NCBI GenBank assembly: GCA_018813765.1
Contig: JAHJBC010000003.1
Location: forward strand, 62,001-126,000
Source of the DNA: Gammaproteobacteria bacterium
GTDB lineage: Bacteria > Pseudomonadota > Gammaproteobacteria > Burkholderiales > Gallionellaceae
Direction of reading: 5' to 3'
DNA length: 64,000 bases
Each line of letters starts with the position of its first letter. Within the stretch, counting starts at the first letter, position 1. Below, piece by piece: positions 54,809 through 63,304 of this stretch. The notes beneath the pieces are model-generated. The model worked only from the letters and a program-made list of their open reading frames with translations. It was not told the DNA's origin and did not search any database. A program made the translations under genes and the position numbers.

Positions 54809-55540
54809 ATGTCTGAAGCCGACCAACTCATCGCCGCCCTAAAGAAGCAGCTCAAGCGCCAGAGCATGACCTACCGCGATGTCGCCCGCGCGCTCAAGCT
54901 GTCCGAACCCAGCGTGAAGCGGCTGTTCTCTTCCGGCCGCTTCACCGTCGAGCGCCTGGTGCAGATCAGCAACCTGCTCGGCTATACCCTGGCTGAACTG
55001 TCGAAAGAGGCGCAAGCGGGGCAGGCGCGCCTGAGTTCGCTGACCGAAAAACAGGAACGCGAAGTCGTCTCCGATTCTAAATTGCTGATGGTCGCCGTCT
55101 GTGCGCTGAACCACTGGACGCTGGAAGAGATCGTCGAGTATTACCAAGTAAGCGTCCCCGAATGCATCAAATATTTGCTGCAACTCGACAAGCTGCGCAT
55201 CATCGACCTGCTGCCGGGCAACCGCATCCGCCTCAACGTTGCGCGCGATTTCGACTGGCTGCCTGACGGGCCGATCCGGCAGTATTTCCGGAACAGGGGG
55301 ATGAACGATTTCCTGAAGAGCGATTTCGCCCATGCGGACGAAACGCTGACTTTCGTGCACGGCATGTTCACCGATCAGGCGCTGGCGCAGATCCAGGACG
55401 AGTTGCGCAAACTACGGCTGAAATACGCCGAACTGCACGAGCAGAGTCTTTCCGCGCCATTGAGCAAGCGGCGCGGCTTGGGACTGTTGCTGGCGATGCG
55501 TGGCTGGGAACCGGCGGATTTCGCTAAACTACGGCGCTGA
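54809..55540 (+). CDS. XRE-family transcriptional regulator
   Basis: A 243-aa protein. Residues about 8-60 form a helix-turn-helix (MTYRDVARALKLSEPSVKRLFSSG). The rest is a helical domain of about 180 residues with HWTLEEIVEYYQVSVPECIK, which looks like a second helix-turn-helix-like segment, and LRIIDLLPGNRIRLNV. No known cofactor motif. It is divergent from the YiiX-like gene across 121 bases, so it may control that gene and aas-lplT. The ligand is unknown. Confidence 0.85.
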   Translation: MSEADQLIAALKKQLKRQSMTYRDVARALKLSEPSVKRLFSSGRFTVERLVQISNLLGYTLAELSKEAQAGQARLSSLTEKQEREVVSDSKLLMVAVCALNHWTLEEIVEYYQVSVPECIKYLLQLDKLRIIDLLPGNRIRLNVARDFDWLPDGPIRQYFRNRGMNDFLKSDFAHADETLTFVHGMFTDQALAQIQDELRKLRLKYAELHEQSLSAPLSKRRGLGLLLAMRGWEPADFAKLRR

Positions 55541-55575
55541 AGCTGCCGCGATTCCAATTTTCAGAAAGTTGCAGA

Positions 55576-57063
55576 ATGAAAACATTCCTCTCTCTCCTTT
55601 GTTTGCTGGCTTTCTCTTCCATGCCGGGTGCGCGCGCCGAAGAGGCCATGACGCTGATCGACCGGCAACTGGCCGCCCACCCCGGCCAGACCGGCGTATA
55701 TGTGCTTGATACCGGCGAGGAGGCGCTGCTCGCGCGCGCCTGGCTGGCCGACCATGCGCGGCAAACGATAGAAGTGCAGTATTTCATCTGGAGCGCGGAC
55801 AACATCGGCATCCTCGCCGCAGAGGCGCTGCTGCGAGCGGCCGAGCGCGGCGTGAAGGTACGCATTCTCGTCGATGACCTGATGATCGACGCGCCGGACA
55901 AGTCGCTGCTGGCGCTCGCCCTGCATCCCAACATCGACATCCGCATCTACAACCCTCAGAGCTCGGTCGGCGTGCCGGTGCAGAAGCGCGTGCTGAACGT
56001 GGCAACCGATTTCCGTGGCATCAACCAGCGTATGCACGACAAGACCTTCATCGTCGACAGCAAGATCGCCATCACCGGCGGACGCAACATGGCCGACGAG
56101 TATTTCGATTACAACCATGAATACAACTTCCGCGACCGCGATGCGCTGATATTGGGCCAGACAGCACAGGCGATGCGGGACAGTTTCGAACTGTTCTGGG
56201 ATAACGAGCTGAGCGCGCCGGTGGAATCGCTGTACGACGGCATCGGCCTGATGCAGAAGAATGTGAAAGTGGGCGATGACGAAGTCGCCGCCGTCTATCG
56301 CGAGTTGCACGGCTACGCCGACAACCCGCAGAACTTTGCGCCCGAAGTGCGCGCCGCAATCGAAGCTGTCCCGACCTCGTTCGCCGCGCTGACCCGACAG
56401 ATGGTTTGGGGACAGGTGGAGTTCATCAGCGACACGCCGGGCAAGAACGACAATCGCTTCCGGCTGGGCGGCGGCGGCATGACCACCGCCGCGCTGGCGA
56501 AACTGGTCGATTCGGCGCAGCAGAGCATCACCATCCAGTCACCTTACCTGGTGCTGTCTGACGAAGCCATCGAGTTGTTCAGGAATGCCATTGCGCGCGG
56601 TGTGAAGATACGCATCAACACCAACTCGCTTGCATCAAGCGACAACCTGCAAGCGTCCAGCGGCTACCGCAACCAGCGCGCCGCCTTGCTCAAGATGGGT
56701 ATGAATATCTACGAGTACCGGCCCGACCCCGCCGTCAGAAAAAAGCTGCTGAAAAGTGCGATCAGCGACAAGATCGCGCCGCCGATCTTCGCCCTGCATG
56801 CCAAGACGATGGTGGTGGATTCGTGCATCGCGTTCATCGGCACCTTCAACCTCGACCCACGTTCGGAGAATCTGAACACGGAGGTCGGCGTGATCGTGCG
56901 CGATGCGACGCTGGCGCGGGCAGTCGAGAGCGCCATCGAGACGGATATGCAACCGGAGAACAGTTGGAACGCGGCGACCGACGACCCGGACCGGCATGTC
57001 TCTTTCTTCAAGCGCAGCCGGGTGCGGTTCTGGCAGTTGCTGCCAATCAAACCGCTGCTATGA
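55576..57063 (+). CDS. clsC: ClsC-like cardiolipin synthase / phospholipase D
   Basis: A 495-aa PLD-superfamily enzyme. The signal-like start is MKTFLSLLCLLAFSSMPGARA. Two HKD motifs are intact: MHDKTFIVDSKIAITGGRNM (first half) and LHAKTMVVDSCIAFIGTFNL with DPRSENLNTEVG (second half). It would join phosphatidylethanolamine or glycerol lipids into cardiolipin in the periplasm. The start shows poor ribosome binding. It follows the XRE gene by 35 bases. Other PLD-type exported nucleases are less likely given its two HKD halves and the length. Confidence 0.88.
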   Translation: MKTFLSLLCLLAFSSMPGARAEEAMTLIDRQLAAHPGQTGVYVLDTGEEALLARAWLADHARQTIEVQYFIWSADNIGILAAEALLRAAERGVKVRILVDDLMIDAPDKSLLALALHPNIDIRIYNPQSSVGVPVQKRVLNVATDFRGINQRMHDKTFIVDSKIAITGGRNMADEYFDYNHEYNFRDRDALILGQTAQAMRDSFELFWDNELSAPVESLYDGIGLMQKNVKVGDDEVAAVYRELHGYADNPQNFAPEVRAAIEAVPTSFAALTRQMVWGQVEFISDTPGKNDNRFRLGGGGMTTAALAKLVDSAQQSITIQSPYLVLSDEAIELFRNAIARGVKIRINTNSLASSDNLQASSGYRNQRAALLKMGMNIYEYRPDPAVRKKLLKSAISDKIAPPIFALHAKTMVVDSCIAFIGTFNLDPRSENLNTEVGVIVRDATLARAVESAIETDMQPENSWNAATDDPDRHVSFFKRSRVRFWQLLPIKPLL

Positions 57064-57088
57064 GATGAAGGTTGCGACCTTCACGAAC

Positions 57089-57943
57089 TCATTGATCGAC
57101 TTCTTCACCCGATAACGGCAGCGCTCTTTCCACCAGCAGGGAATGCAGTCTGCGGCTGTCCGCGCGCATCACGGTAAAACGCCACTCGCCGATCTGGAAT
57201 ATCTCGCCGCGCTTGGGCAACTGACCCGCCTCCTTGAGCACAAGTCCGCCTATGGTGTCGTAGTCCTCGTCGCTGAAGTCGGTGCCGATCGCTTCGTTGA
57301 AGTCGGCGATCTCGGTGTCGGCCTTGACGCGCCAGTGCGCGTCGTCCTGGCGGATGATGTTGTCCATGTCCTCGTCGAAGTCGTACTCGTCGGCGATGTC
57401 GCCAACGATCTGCTCCAGCACGTCCTCGATGGTGACCATGCCGCACACGCCGCCGTACTCATCCACCACCAGCGCGATGTGGTTGCGGTTGCTGCGGAAG
57501 TCACGCAGCAGCACGTTGAGTCTTTTGGATTCCGGCACGAACACGGCAGGACGCAGCATATCGCGCACGTCGAATTCCTCGCCGGCGTAGTAACGCAGCA
57601 GGTCTTTCGCCAGCAGGATGCCGATGATGTTGTCCTTGTCGCCGTCGATGACGGGGAAGCGCGAGTGCGCGGTCTCGATGACATAGGGGATGAACTGTTC
57701 CGGCGGCTGGCTGATGTCGATGACATCCATTTGCGCGCGCGGGATCATGATCTCGCGCACCTGCCGCTCGGAGACCTGAAGCACACCTTCCATCATGGAA
57801 AGCGCGTCGGCGTCCAGCAGGTTGCGCTCGTAGGCGCTGTGCAACAGTATGATCAACTGCTCACGATCTTCCGGCTCCCGCAGCAACATCATGGAGAGCC
57901 GTTCGAGAAAACCGGGTTTGTTACTACTACTGTCTGCGTCCAT
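57089..57943 (-). CDS. corC: CBS/CorC_HlyC domain protein CorC (YbeX)
   Basis: A 284-aa cytoplasmic protein with two CBS domains (about 60-180; IMIPRAQMDVIDI, FVPESKRLNVLLRDFRSN, HIALVVDEYGGVCGMVT) and a C-terminal CorC_HlyC transporter-associated domain (about 200-280, WRVKADTEIADFNEAIG). It takes part in Mg2+/Co2+ homeostasis in enterics. It is the last of the miaB-ybeZ-ybeY-corC run, a conserved cluster. The N-terminus holds LSMMLLREPEDREQLIILL. Confidence 0.93.
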   Translation of the reverse strand: MDADSSSNKPGFLERLSMMLLREPEDREQLIILLHSAYERNLLDADALSMMEGVLQVSERQVREIMIPRAQMDVIDISQPPEQFIPYVIETAHSRFPVIDGDKDNIIGILLAKDLLRYYAGEEFDVRDMLRPAVFVPESKRLNVLLRDFRSNRNHIALVVDEYGGVCGMVTIEDVLEQIVGDIADEYDFDEDMDNIIRQDDAHWRVKADTEIADFNEAIGTDFSDEDYDTIGGLVLKEAGQLPKRGEIFQIGEWRFTVMRADSRRLHSLLVERALPLSGEEVDQ

Positions 57944-57951
57944 TACTGCAT

Positions 57952-58401
57952 TTATTCCGTATCGAGATAGGGCGCAGGATACCGCAATTTGAGCAGCAAC
58001 GCAGTCTCGCGCGCTTCCATCCTCTCGGCTTCGCGTTTCTTTTCATGGTCATAGCCCTGCAGATGCAGGGTTGCGTGGATGGCGAGGTGCGCATAATGCG
58101 CGAACAGATCCTTGCCCTGCTCCTTCGCTTCGCGCGCCACCACGGGCGCACAGATGACGACATCGCCATACAAGGGATTGGTGTCGTCGTAAACGAAGGT
58201 CAGCACGTTGGTGGCGTAGTCCTTGCCGCGATAGCTCTGGTTCAGTGCGCGCCCCTCGATCTCGTCCACGATGCGCAATGCGATCTGCACATCCTGTTCC
58301 AGTGCAGCTTTCACCCAGCGGCGGAACTGCTGCCGCGTCGGTATTTTTTTGGCGTTGCTGGCGTATTGCACCGACAGCGAAAGTTTGTGTTTGTCAGTCA
58401 T
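57952..58401 (-). CDS. ybeY: Endoribonuclease YbeY (rRNA maturation)
   Basis: A 149-aa zinc protein needed for 16S rRNA 3' maturation and ribosome quality control. The metal motif is [16 protein letters not shown] near the C-terminus, matching the family H-x3-H-x5-H pattern, and the [16 protein letters not shown] segment precedes it. The start at 58401 overlaps the end of the phoH-type gene by 8 bases, which indicates coupling. Confidence 0.95.
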   Translation of the reverse strand: MTDKHKLSLSVQYASNAKKIPTRQQFRRWVKAALEQDVQIALRIVDEIEGRALNQSYRGKDYATNVLTFVYDDTNPLYGDVVICAPVVAREAKEQGKDLFAHYAHLAIHATLHLQGYDHEKKREAERMEARETALLLKLRYPAPYLDTE

Positions 58402-59344
58402 GCTTGATGTCGAAACGTTCGTAGGCGGAGACGATCTTCTGCACCAGCGGATGGCGCACCACGTCTTCGGCAAGGAATTGCTGGAAGGCGATGCCGCGCA
58501 CGTCCTTGAGCACGATGCGCGCGTCGTTGAGTCCGCTCTTCTGCCCGCGAGCCAGGTCGATCTGCGTCACGTCGCCGGTGATCACCGCCTTGCTGCCGAA
58601 GCCGATGCGGGTGAGGAACATCTTCATCTGCTCGGGCGTGGTGTTCTGCGCCTCGTCGAGGATGATGAAGGAATGGTTGAGCGTACGGCCTCGCATGTAG
58701 GCCAGCGGCGCGACCTCGATCATGCCGCGCTCGAACGCCTTGGCTACCTTGTCCAGCCCCATCAGGTCGTACAGCGCATCGTACAGGGGACGCAGATAGG
58801 GATCGACCTTCTGCGCCAGATCGCCGGGCAGGAAGCCCAGCCGTTCGCCCGCCTCCACTGCCGGACGTACCAGCACCAGCCGTTTCACAGACTCGCGCTG
58901 CAAGGCATCCACCGCCGAGGCGACCGCGAGATAGGTCTTGCCCGTACCGGCCGGGCCGACGCCGAAAGTGATGTCGTGTTCCTGGATGGCTTGCAGATAT
59001 TCGTTCTGACGCACGGTGCGGCCGCGCACTTCGGATTTGCGCGTCATCAGCAGCGGCACCGATTCGCTGTCTGCATCGGGCATGCCTTGTTTCATGCACT
59101 CGATCAGACCGAGCTGCAGGCGCTCCAGCGTGATGTCGTGTTTCGCTTCCAGATAGAAGCGCTCCAGCACATTTCGCGCGAGTTGCGCCTGCGCGCCGGT
59201 GATGGCGAAGCGCTCGCCGCGCCGAGCGATGTTCACCTCCAGCGCAGTCTCGATCTGGCGCAGGTTCTCGTCGAACGCACCGCACAGATTGGACAGGCGC
59301 AGGTTGTCGACCGGTTCGAAAGACAGATTCACCGAATCACTCAT
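58394..59344 (-). CDS. ybeZ: PhoH-like ATPase YbeZ
   Basis: A 316-aa P-loop ATPase that works with YbeY. Walker A is [18 protein letters not shown]; Walker B is [48 protein letters not shown] and [19 protein letters not shown] are PhoH landmarks. The N-terminus has a KH-like region before the ATPase. It overlaps miaB at its start and ybeY at its end. Confidence 0.95.
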   Translation of the reverse strand: MSDSVNLSFEPVDNLRLSNLCGAFDENLRQIETALEVNIARRGERFAITGAQAQLARNVLERFYLEAKHDITLERLQLGLIECMKQGMPDADSESVPLLMTRKSEVRGRTVRQNEYLQAIQEHDITFGVGPAGTGKTYLAVASAVDALQRESVKRLVLVRPAVEAGERLGFLPGDLAQKVDPYLRPLYDALYDLMGLDKVAKAFERGMIEVAPLAYMRGRTLNHSFIILDEAQNTTPEQMKMFLTRIGFGSKAVITGDVTQIDLARGQKSGLNDARIVLKDVRGIAFQQFLAEDVVRHPLVQKIVSAYERFDIKHD

Positions 59345-60671
59345 GCTGTATCACCAGTTCACCGCGCAGGGTGTGCATGGTACCCGAATGGATGCGCACA
59401 TCCACAAACCGGCCCAGCATACCCGGCGATCCGGCGAAGTTCACGATACGGTTGTTCGCGGTGCGGCCGGCCAGTTCGCTGGCGTTCTTCTTCGAGACGT
59501 TCTCCACCAGCACACGCTGCACCGTATCCGCCATCGCATCGCTGACTTGCTTCTCCAGTTCGGCGATGCGCGCCTGCAGGCGGTGCAAACGCGCGAGTTT
59601 CGTTTCATATGGCGTGTCGTCCGCCATCTCGGCGGCGGGCGTTCCCGGACGCGGACTGAAGATGAAGCTGAAGCTGGCATCGAAACCGACTTCGTCGATG
59701 AGCTTCATAGTCGCCTCGAAGTCGGCCTCGGTCTCGCCGGGAAAACCCACGATGAAGTCCGACGAGATGCAGATGTCCGGCCGCGCCGCGCGCAGCTTGC
59801 GCACCACGGATTTGTATTCGAGCGCGGTATAGCCGCGCTTCATCGCCGCCAGGATGCGGTCAGAACCGGATTGCACCGGCAAGTGCAGATGCCCGGCCAG
59901 CTTGGGCTCGCTGCCATGCAAATCGATCAGGCGTTGCGTCATCTCGCGCGGATGCGAGGTGGTGTAGCGCAGACGCTGCACCTTGGGCAGTGCCGCGACC
60001 GACTGCAGCAGAAAAGCGAGGTCGACGGTGTCGCCGTCCGCTGTCTCGCCCTGATAGGCGTTCACGTTCTGCCCCAGCAGGTTGATCTCGCCCACGCCCT
60101 GTGCGGTGAGGTTCTCCACCTCGCGCATCACGTCGGCGAACGGCCGCGACATCTCTTCGCCGCGCGTGAATGGCACCACACAATAAGTGCAGTATTTGCT
60201 GCACCCTTCCATAACGGAGACAAAAGCCGTGCCATGCGATGTCTGTGTGGCGGGTACGTGGTCGAACTTCTCGATCTCGGGAAAGCTGATGTCCACCTGC
60301 GGTCTGCCGCTCTCGCGCCGCGCGGCGATGAGTTGCGGCAGGCGGTGCAAGGTCTGCGGGCCGAACACCACATCCACATACGGCGCGCGTTTGACAATGG
60401 CGTCGCCCTCCTGGCTGGCTACGCAGCCGCCGACGCCGATCAGCAAAGCGGGATTGGCCTGCTTCAGCGCGCGGGCGCGGCCGAGGTCGGAGAACACCTT
60501 GTCCTCCGCCTTCTCGCGGATGGAACAGGTGTTGAACAATATGATGTCCGCCTCTTCCGGTTTGTCGATCTGCACCATGCCTTCGCAGGCGCACATCACA
60601 TCCGCCATCTTGTCCGAGTCGTACTCGTTCATCTGGCAGCCGTAGGTTTTGATATAAAACTTGGTTTGCAC
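59337..60671 (-). CDS. miaB: tRNA-2-methylthio-N6-dimethylallyladenosine synthase MiaB
   Basis: A 444-aa radical-SAM methylthiotransferase acting on position 37 of tRNAs. N-terminal cluster cysteines lie in [22 protein letters not shown] and [11 protein letters not shown]; the radical-SAM motif is [12 protein letters not shown] (CX3CX2C); the C-terminal TRAM domain ends [10 protein letters not shown]. Start chosen at GTG 60671 because AAGG lies eight bases upstream; an alternative GTG at 60695 adds eight residues. It heads the miaB-ybeZ-ybeY-corC operon. Confidence 0.95.
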   Translation of the reverse strand: MQTKFYIKTYGCQMNEYDSDKMADVMCACEGMVQIDKPEEADIILFNTCSIREKAEDKVFSDLGRARALKQANPALLIGVGGCVASQEGDAIVKRAPYVDVVFGPQTLHRLPQLIAARRESGRPQVDISFPEIEKFDHVPATQTSHGTAFVSVMEGCSKYCTYCVVPFTRGEEMSRPFADVMREVENLTAQGVGEINLLGQNVNAYQGETADGDTVDLAFLLQSVAALPKVQRLRYTTSHPREMTQRLIDLHGSEPKLAGHLHLPVQSGSDRILAAMKRGYTALEYKSVVRKLRAARPDICISSDFIVGFPGETEADFEATMKLIDEVGFDASFSFIFSPRPGTPAAEMADDTPYETKLARLHRLQARIAELEKQVSDAMADTVQRVLVENVSKKNASELAGRTANNRIVNFAGSPGMLGRFVDVRIHSGTMHTLRGELVIQHE

Positions 60672-60697
60672 GCGGGATACCTTAAATACCTGCACTT

Positions 60698-60731
60698 GAA
60701 TGTCAAAAATACGTCAAGCGAATGTCAAAAA
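60698..60731. promoter_or_regulatory. Direct repeat GAATGTCAAAAA, 22 bases apart
   Basis: GAATGTCAAAAA occurs at 60698-60709 and 60720-60731, two helical turns apart, in the divergent space between miaB (minus) and the first 32-aa ORF (plus). A TATAAT at 60798-60803 is a probable -10 for the plus-strand gene. The repeats look like a regulator site; the regulator is unknown. Confidence 0.4.
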
Positions 60732-60897
60732 AGCAATAAGGCCTTAATAATCTAAGCCTTACGAAATTTGTGTGAATATATTACAAAAAAACTCATATAT
60801 AATTTTACCCGCTTAAGTCGCCCAAGCCACGATTCGCCGGACGACCCTAGCCATTATAGATGTCATCCAAAACAATATTCATGAGGGAGTAAAAAGA

Positions 60898-60996
60898 ATG
60901 GCCATCATCTCTGACGTAGCCGCCATCGGCACCGCAATCTTCTCGGTTCTCTTTTCTGTCTGGATGGTCATCCAGCTGTTCAAAAAAGCCGACTGA
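60898..60996 (+). CDS. 32-aa single-helix membrane protein, copy 1
   Basis: A 32-aa ORF (starts MAIISDVAAIGTAIFSVLFS, ends LFKKAD) behind a strong GGGAG ribosome binding site. It is one hydrophobic helix with a basic C-terminus. It aligns without gaps with the ORF at 61194: identical residues are M1, D6, A8, A9, G11, F19, S20, W22, M23, Q26, L27 and F28 (12 of 32). No known small-protein family (CydX, CcoQ and the like) was recognised. Conservation of the pair argues that both are translated. Confidence 0.7.
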   Translation: MAIISDVAAIGTAIFSVLFSVWMVIQLFKKAD

Positions 60997-61006
60997 TCCG
61001 AGTACC

Positions 61007-61035
61007 ACTGGAAGTTATCCCGGATAACTTCCAGT
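61007..61035 (+). terminator. Perfect hairpin after the first 32-aa ORF
   Basis: CTGGAAGTTATCC and GGATAACTTCCAG are exact inverted repeats separated by one base, starting 11 bases after the ORF stop. No T tract follows (taactgctcctcc), so it could be an RNA-processing or stability structure rather than an intrinsic terminator. Confidence 0.5.
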
Positions 61036-61104
61036 AACTGCTCCTCCCAGCCTCATACTGCCTTCGTGGTTTCCACGCGGGCTATCGGTGTTTGCACAAA
61101 ATGC

Positions 61105-61132
61105 TTGCCATAAAAAAAGATTGTGCTAGGAT
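61105..61132 (+). promoter_or_regulatory. Promoter of the second 32-aa ORF
   Basis: TTGCCA (61105-61110), a 16-base spacer and TAGGAT (61127-61132) with an upstream TGC form a good extended -10 promoter, leaving a 5' leader of roughly 55 bases before the ORF at 61194. So the second copy has its own promoter. Confidence 0.55.
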
Positions 61133-61193
61133 TTGCCCCGGTTGCCTGGTTGTAATTGTTTGTTTAACTTGACTCTCTTGGGAGGAGATTAAT

Positions 61194-61292
61194 ATGTCTT
61201 TCGTCGCAGATATCGCAGCATGGGGTTCCATGGTCATGGTCACCATCTTTTCCTTGTGGATGCTGAAGCAGCTCTTTTCCAGCGAGAAGTAA
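61194..61292 (+). CDS. 32-aa single-helix membrane protein, copy 2
   Basis: A 32-aa ORF (starts MSFVADIAAWGSMVMVTIFS, ends LFSSEK) preceded by GGAGGAG seven bases before the ATG, one of the strongest ribosome binding sites in the window. It is followed by an intrinsic terminator and preceded by its own promoter, so it forms a complete tiny transcription unit. Similar to copy 1 at 60898 (12 identical residues, no gaps). It has one predicted helix. Function unknown; a subunit or regulator of a membrane complex is a guess. Confidence 0.75.
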   Translation: MSFVADIAAWGSMVMVTIFSLWMLKQLFSSEK

Positions 61293-61310
61293 TCCGCACA
61301 GCACCAAAAA

Positions 61311-61336
61311 AACTCCAGCCGAGGCTGGAGTTTTTT
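61311..61336 (+). terminator. Intrinsic terminator
   Basis: AACTCCAGCC, loop GAG, GGCTGGAGTT then a T run (ttttttatt) end the second 32-aa gene. A preceding A run makes it workable from the other side too, for the convergent hipA transcript. Confidence 0.85.
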
Positions 61337-61392
61337 ATTGGAGGTATTGAAGCGCCAATGCCCATTTTCGATTACCCCCCGCAGGCCTTCTC

Positions 61393-62715
61393 TTAATTCT
61401 TTAGCCGCTCAACCTGCTCCATGACCCCAGAGAAGATGCGGTCTGACACTCCGGCAGGGAAATCTGTCCCAAGCAACCCTTCCACCTGGCTGATGACCGC
61501 CGGCGTCTTGTCGATGACCATCTGAATGGCATCCTCGAAATCCGCTCCGATAGCATTGTCCTTGACCACTTCGTTCCAGTGCTTTCTTCGAATCTCGGAA
61601 ATCTTGTAGTGGGTGTTCTTGGCGTGTAGCGCCATGGCCAGCTTGACCTTCTGCCACTGGAATTGGTTTGCGCCAGCGCCAATTACCGGCCAGGCCGACA
61701 TAACATCGTATAAAGGCGTAAGCCAGAAGCTGTCCTTCGGCCCAATCGAGATGCTGAAGTTCTTGGCGTGTCCATCCGGTGCGGCCATTAGCCAAAACAG
61801 CAACTGTGCCATCAGAAATCTCCGGCGATCTTCGGCTGCATTCACGCTACCGCGCAGCTTGTCGAGGATGTAAGCCATGCCCGGCCCGCCTTGGCTCTCG
61901 TATTTCTGGTTTGATGAGATGCCCGCCACCTGACAGAAATCTTCCTGCGGCAAGCGGATCCACCACCCGTTTTCGTACTTCCGGTCGAATCGTTCTACAA
62001 CCAGCGCCTTGTGTTGCCCAAAATGGCCGATGCCGCATGTCGGTACCGGCAACCCATATGCCCGGAGCAACTGGGCGCAAAGCCATTCGTTTTCCACTGA
62101 CGATGAGAAGTCGGCTTGCATATTTCCCACCATGCCGAGCGGGAGCTTGAAGATGTGGGTGGTCGGAGTCGTTCCGTGCGGCCTGCACCATTGACCCTCA
62201 TGTAACAACAAGGCCGTCTTTTCCTGCGCCCCCGCGATGGAGATGCGCAATTCGTCTTCCTCGTTCATGCCGATGCTGCGTGGACTGATTGCAGCATCAA
62301 GGATGTTCACAACATCCTGCTCGGTAAGTGGCTCGGCACTCACTTTCCTGACATCGGGCGCGTTACTGCCCGCAGGCAGCAACTGCAATGCCCCAACACA
62401 GTCACGCCCGATTTTTTCCAGCAATTGAAATGCCTTGGAAGAGCCGGCACCGAATTTCGATGCCACTCGGCGACGGATATCCGGACTATCCGGCAACAGA
62501 TTGTCGAAATAGAACTCGACTACTTCCCCAGTAAATGGAGTCTCGCCATTGGACAATGGCATCGAGAGCGAGATGGACCGGGCATAGTCGCTATCCAGCC
62601 AGGAAGCGGCATAAACGAAAGCATGCCCTTTTGACGTGCTGTATCTCCAGTGGCCGACCAGCTCGCCATTCATCCAGACATCCAGCACTTGCGATGCAGA
62701 AGGACGCCCCGCCAT
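61393..62715 (-). CDS. hipA: HipA-type serine/threonine kinase toxin
   Basis: A 440-aa protein of the HipA family. It has the N-terminal HipA_N region (about 15-115, WMNGELVGHWRY, FDNLLPDSPDIRRRVA) and the kinase core with SIAGAQEKTALLLHEG (P-loop-like, with the HipA regulatory serine in this region), VVERFDRKY, APDGHAKNFSI and TPLYDVMSAWPV, which hold the metal and catalytic residues. HipA kinases inactivate glutamyl-tRNA synthetase or other targets and cause dormancy. The ATG at 62715 sits in a TAATG junction with the hipB stop. Confidence 0.93.
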   Translation of the reverse strand: MAGRPSASQVLDVWMNGELVGHWRYSTSKGHAFVYAASWLDSDYARSISLSMPLSNGETPFTGEVVEFYFDNLLPDSPDIRRRVASKFGAGSSKAFQLLEKIGRDCVGALQLLPAGSNAPDVRKVSAEPLTEQDVVNILDAAISPRSIGMNEEDELRISIAGAQEKTALLLHEGQWCRPHGTTPTTHIFKLPLGMVGNMQADFSSSVENEWLCAQLLRAYGLPVPTCGIGHFGQHKALVVERFDRKYENGWWIRLPQEDFCQVAGISSNQKYESQGGPGMAYILDKLRGSVNAAEDRRRFLMAQLLFWLMAAPDGHAKNFSISIGPKDSFWLTPLYDVMSAWPVIGAGANQFQWQKVKLAMALHAKNTHYKISEIRRKHWNEVVKDNAIGADFEDAIQMVIDKTPAVISQVEGLLGTDFPAGVSDRIFSGVMEQVERLKN

Positions 62716-62966
62716 TACCAACTCACCTTAAGCAGATTAGGACTCGCTGTACCTTTGGGTACGATTTGCATCTCTACCTCCAGTGCCATCAACACCGTAA
62801 GCAGACTGTCGAGGGAAACCTTCTCTGGGTGACTCTCGATCACCGAGATCCGCTCCTGGGATAAGCCCACCTTTTCCCCGAGCGCTTGTTGAGACCACCC
62901 CCTCCCCTTCCTTAGCTTCTTGAGGATAGGGCCAAGCTGGCCGGAAGTGCGTACGACTGTCGGCAT
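62715..62966 (-). CDS. hipB: HipB-type antitoxin, XRE-family
   Basis: An 83-aa DNA-binding antitoxin. The helix-turn-helix is at about 15-65 (LGPILKKLRKGRGWSQQALGEKVGLSQERISVIE). The C-terminal tail ends SPNLLKVSW. It would neutralise HipA and repress the operon at the palindromes just upstream. The stop overlaps the hipA start, so toxin synthesis is tied to antitoxin translation. Confidence 0.93.
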   Translation of the reverse strand: MPTVVRTSGQLGPILKKLRKGRGWSQQALGEKVGLSQERISVIESHPEKVSLDSLLTVLMALEVEMQIVPKGTASPNLLKVSW

Positions 62967-62979
62967 AGAAGATATTCCT

Positions 62980-63016
62980 TATAGCGAATAGTTTGAATTT
63001 ATTCGCTATAGCGAAT
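62980..63016. promoter_or_regulatory. hipBA operator palindromes
   Basis: ATTCGCTATAGCGAAT is a perfect 16-base palindrome at 63001-63016. A second site, TATAGCGAATA at 62980-62990, is the inverse of TATTCGCTATA at 63000-63010. Both lie just upstream of hipB, where the repressor would cover its promoter. Confidence 0.8.
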
Positions 63017-63114
63017 ATTGTCAAGTTATGCTTGATAAGTTATATACCCTGCCCGACATCGCAGCCGCAAAACCAGCATGTCCAGCTTTATCGCACTGTA
63101 AAAACAATGAAAAA

Positions 63115-63143
63115 AGCCAGTTCGGATGAACTGGCTTTTTTTT
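63115..63143 (-). terminator. Bidirectional intrinsic terminator after tRNA-Met
   Basis: AAGCCAGTTC and GAACTGGCTT form a stem with A tracts on the left and T tracts on the right. On the minus strand it lies just past the tRNA 3' end and ends in a T run. Confidence 0.8.
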
Positions 63144-63147
63144 GTCT

Positions 63148-63224
63148 TGGTGGTGATAGGTGGACTTGAACCACCGACCCCAGCATTATGAGTGCTGTGC
63201 TCTAACCAACTGAGCTATATCACC
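63148..63224 (-). tRNA. tRNA-Met (elongator, anticodon CAT)
   Basis: A 77-nt tRNA with CCA encoded. The acceptor stem GGTGATA/TATCACC is perfect, the anticodon loop is CTCATAA (anticodon CAT), and the D-arm and T-arm (GGTTCAAGTCC) are normal. GTTAGAGCACAGCACTCATA resembles the elongator tRNA-Met of E. coli rather than the initiator or tRNA-Ile(CAU). A CAU anticodon could be lysidine-modified in Ile2, but the body favours Met. Confidence 0.92.
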
Positions 63225-63304
63225 GAAATCTTGCGCTTAAGACTGCTTTCCCCTGCCGCGCGTTTCGAGGAAGGGCGGCATTTTGCTGATTTCACCCCCG
63301 CGTG

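Noticed and set aside
63148-63224. tRNA-Ile2 (lysidine CAU) as an alternative to tRNA-Met
   Set aside because: The body, D-arm and anticodon stem (GTTAGAGCACAGCACTCATA) follow the elongator Met pattern, not the Ile2 pattern.
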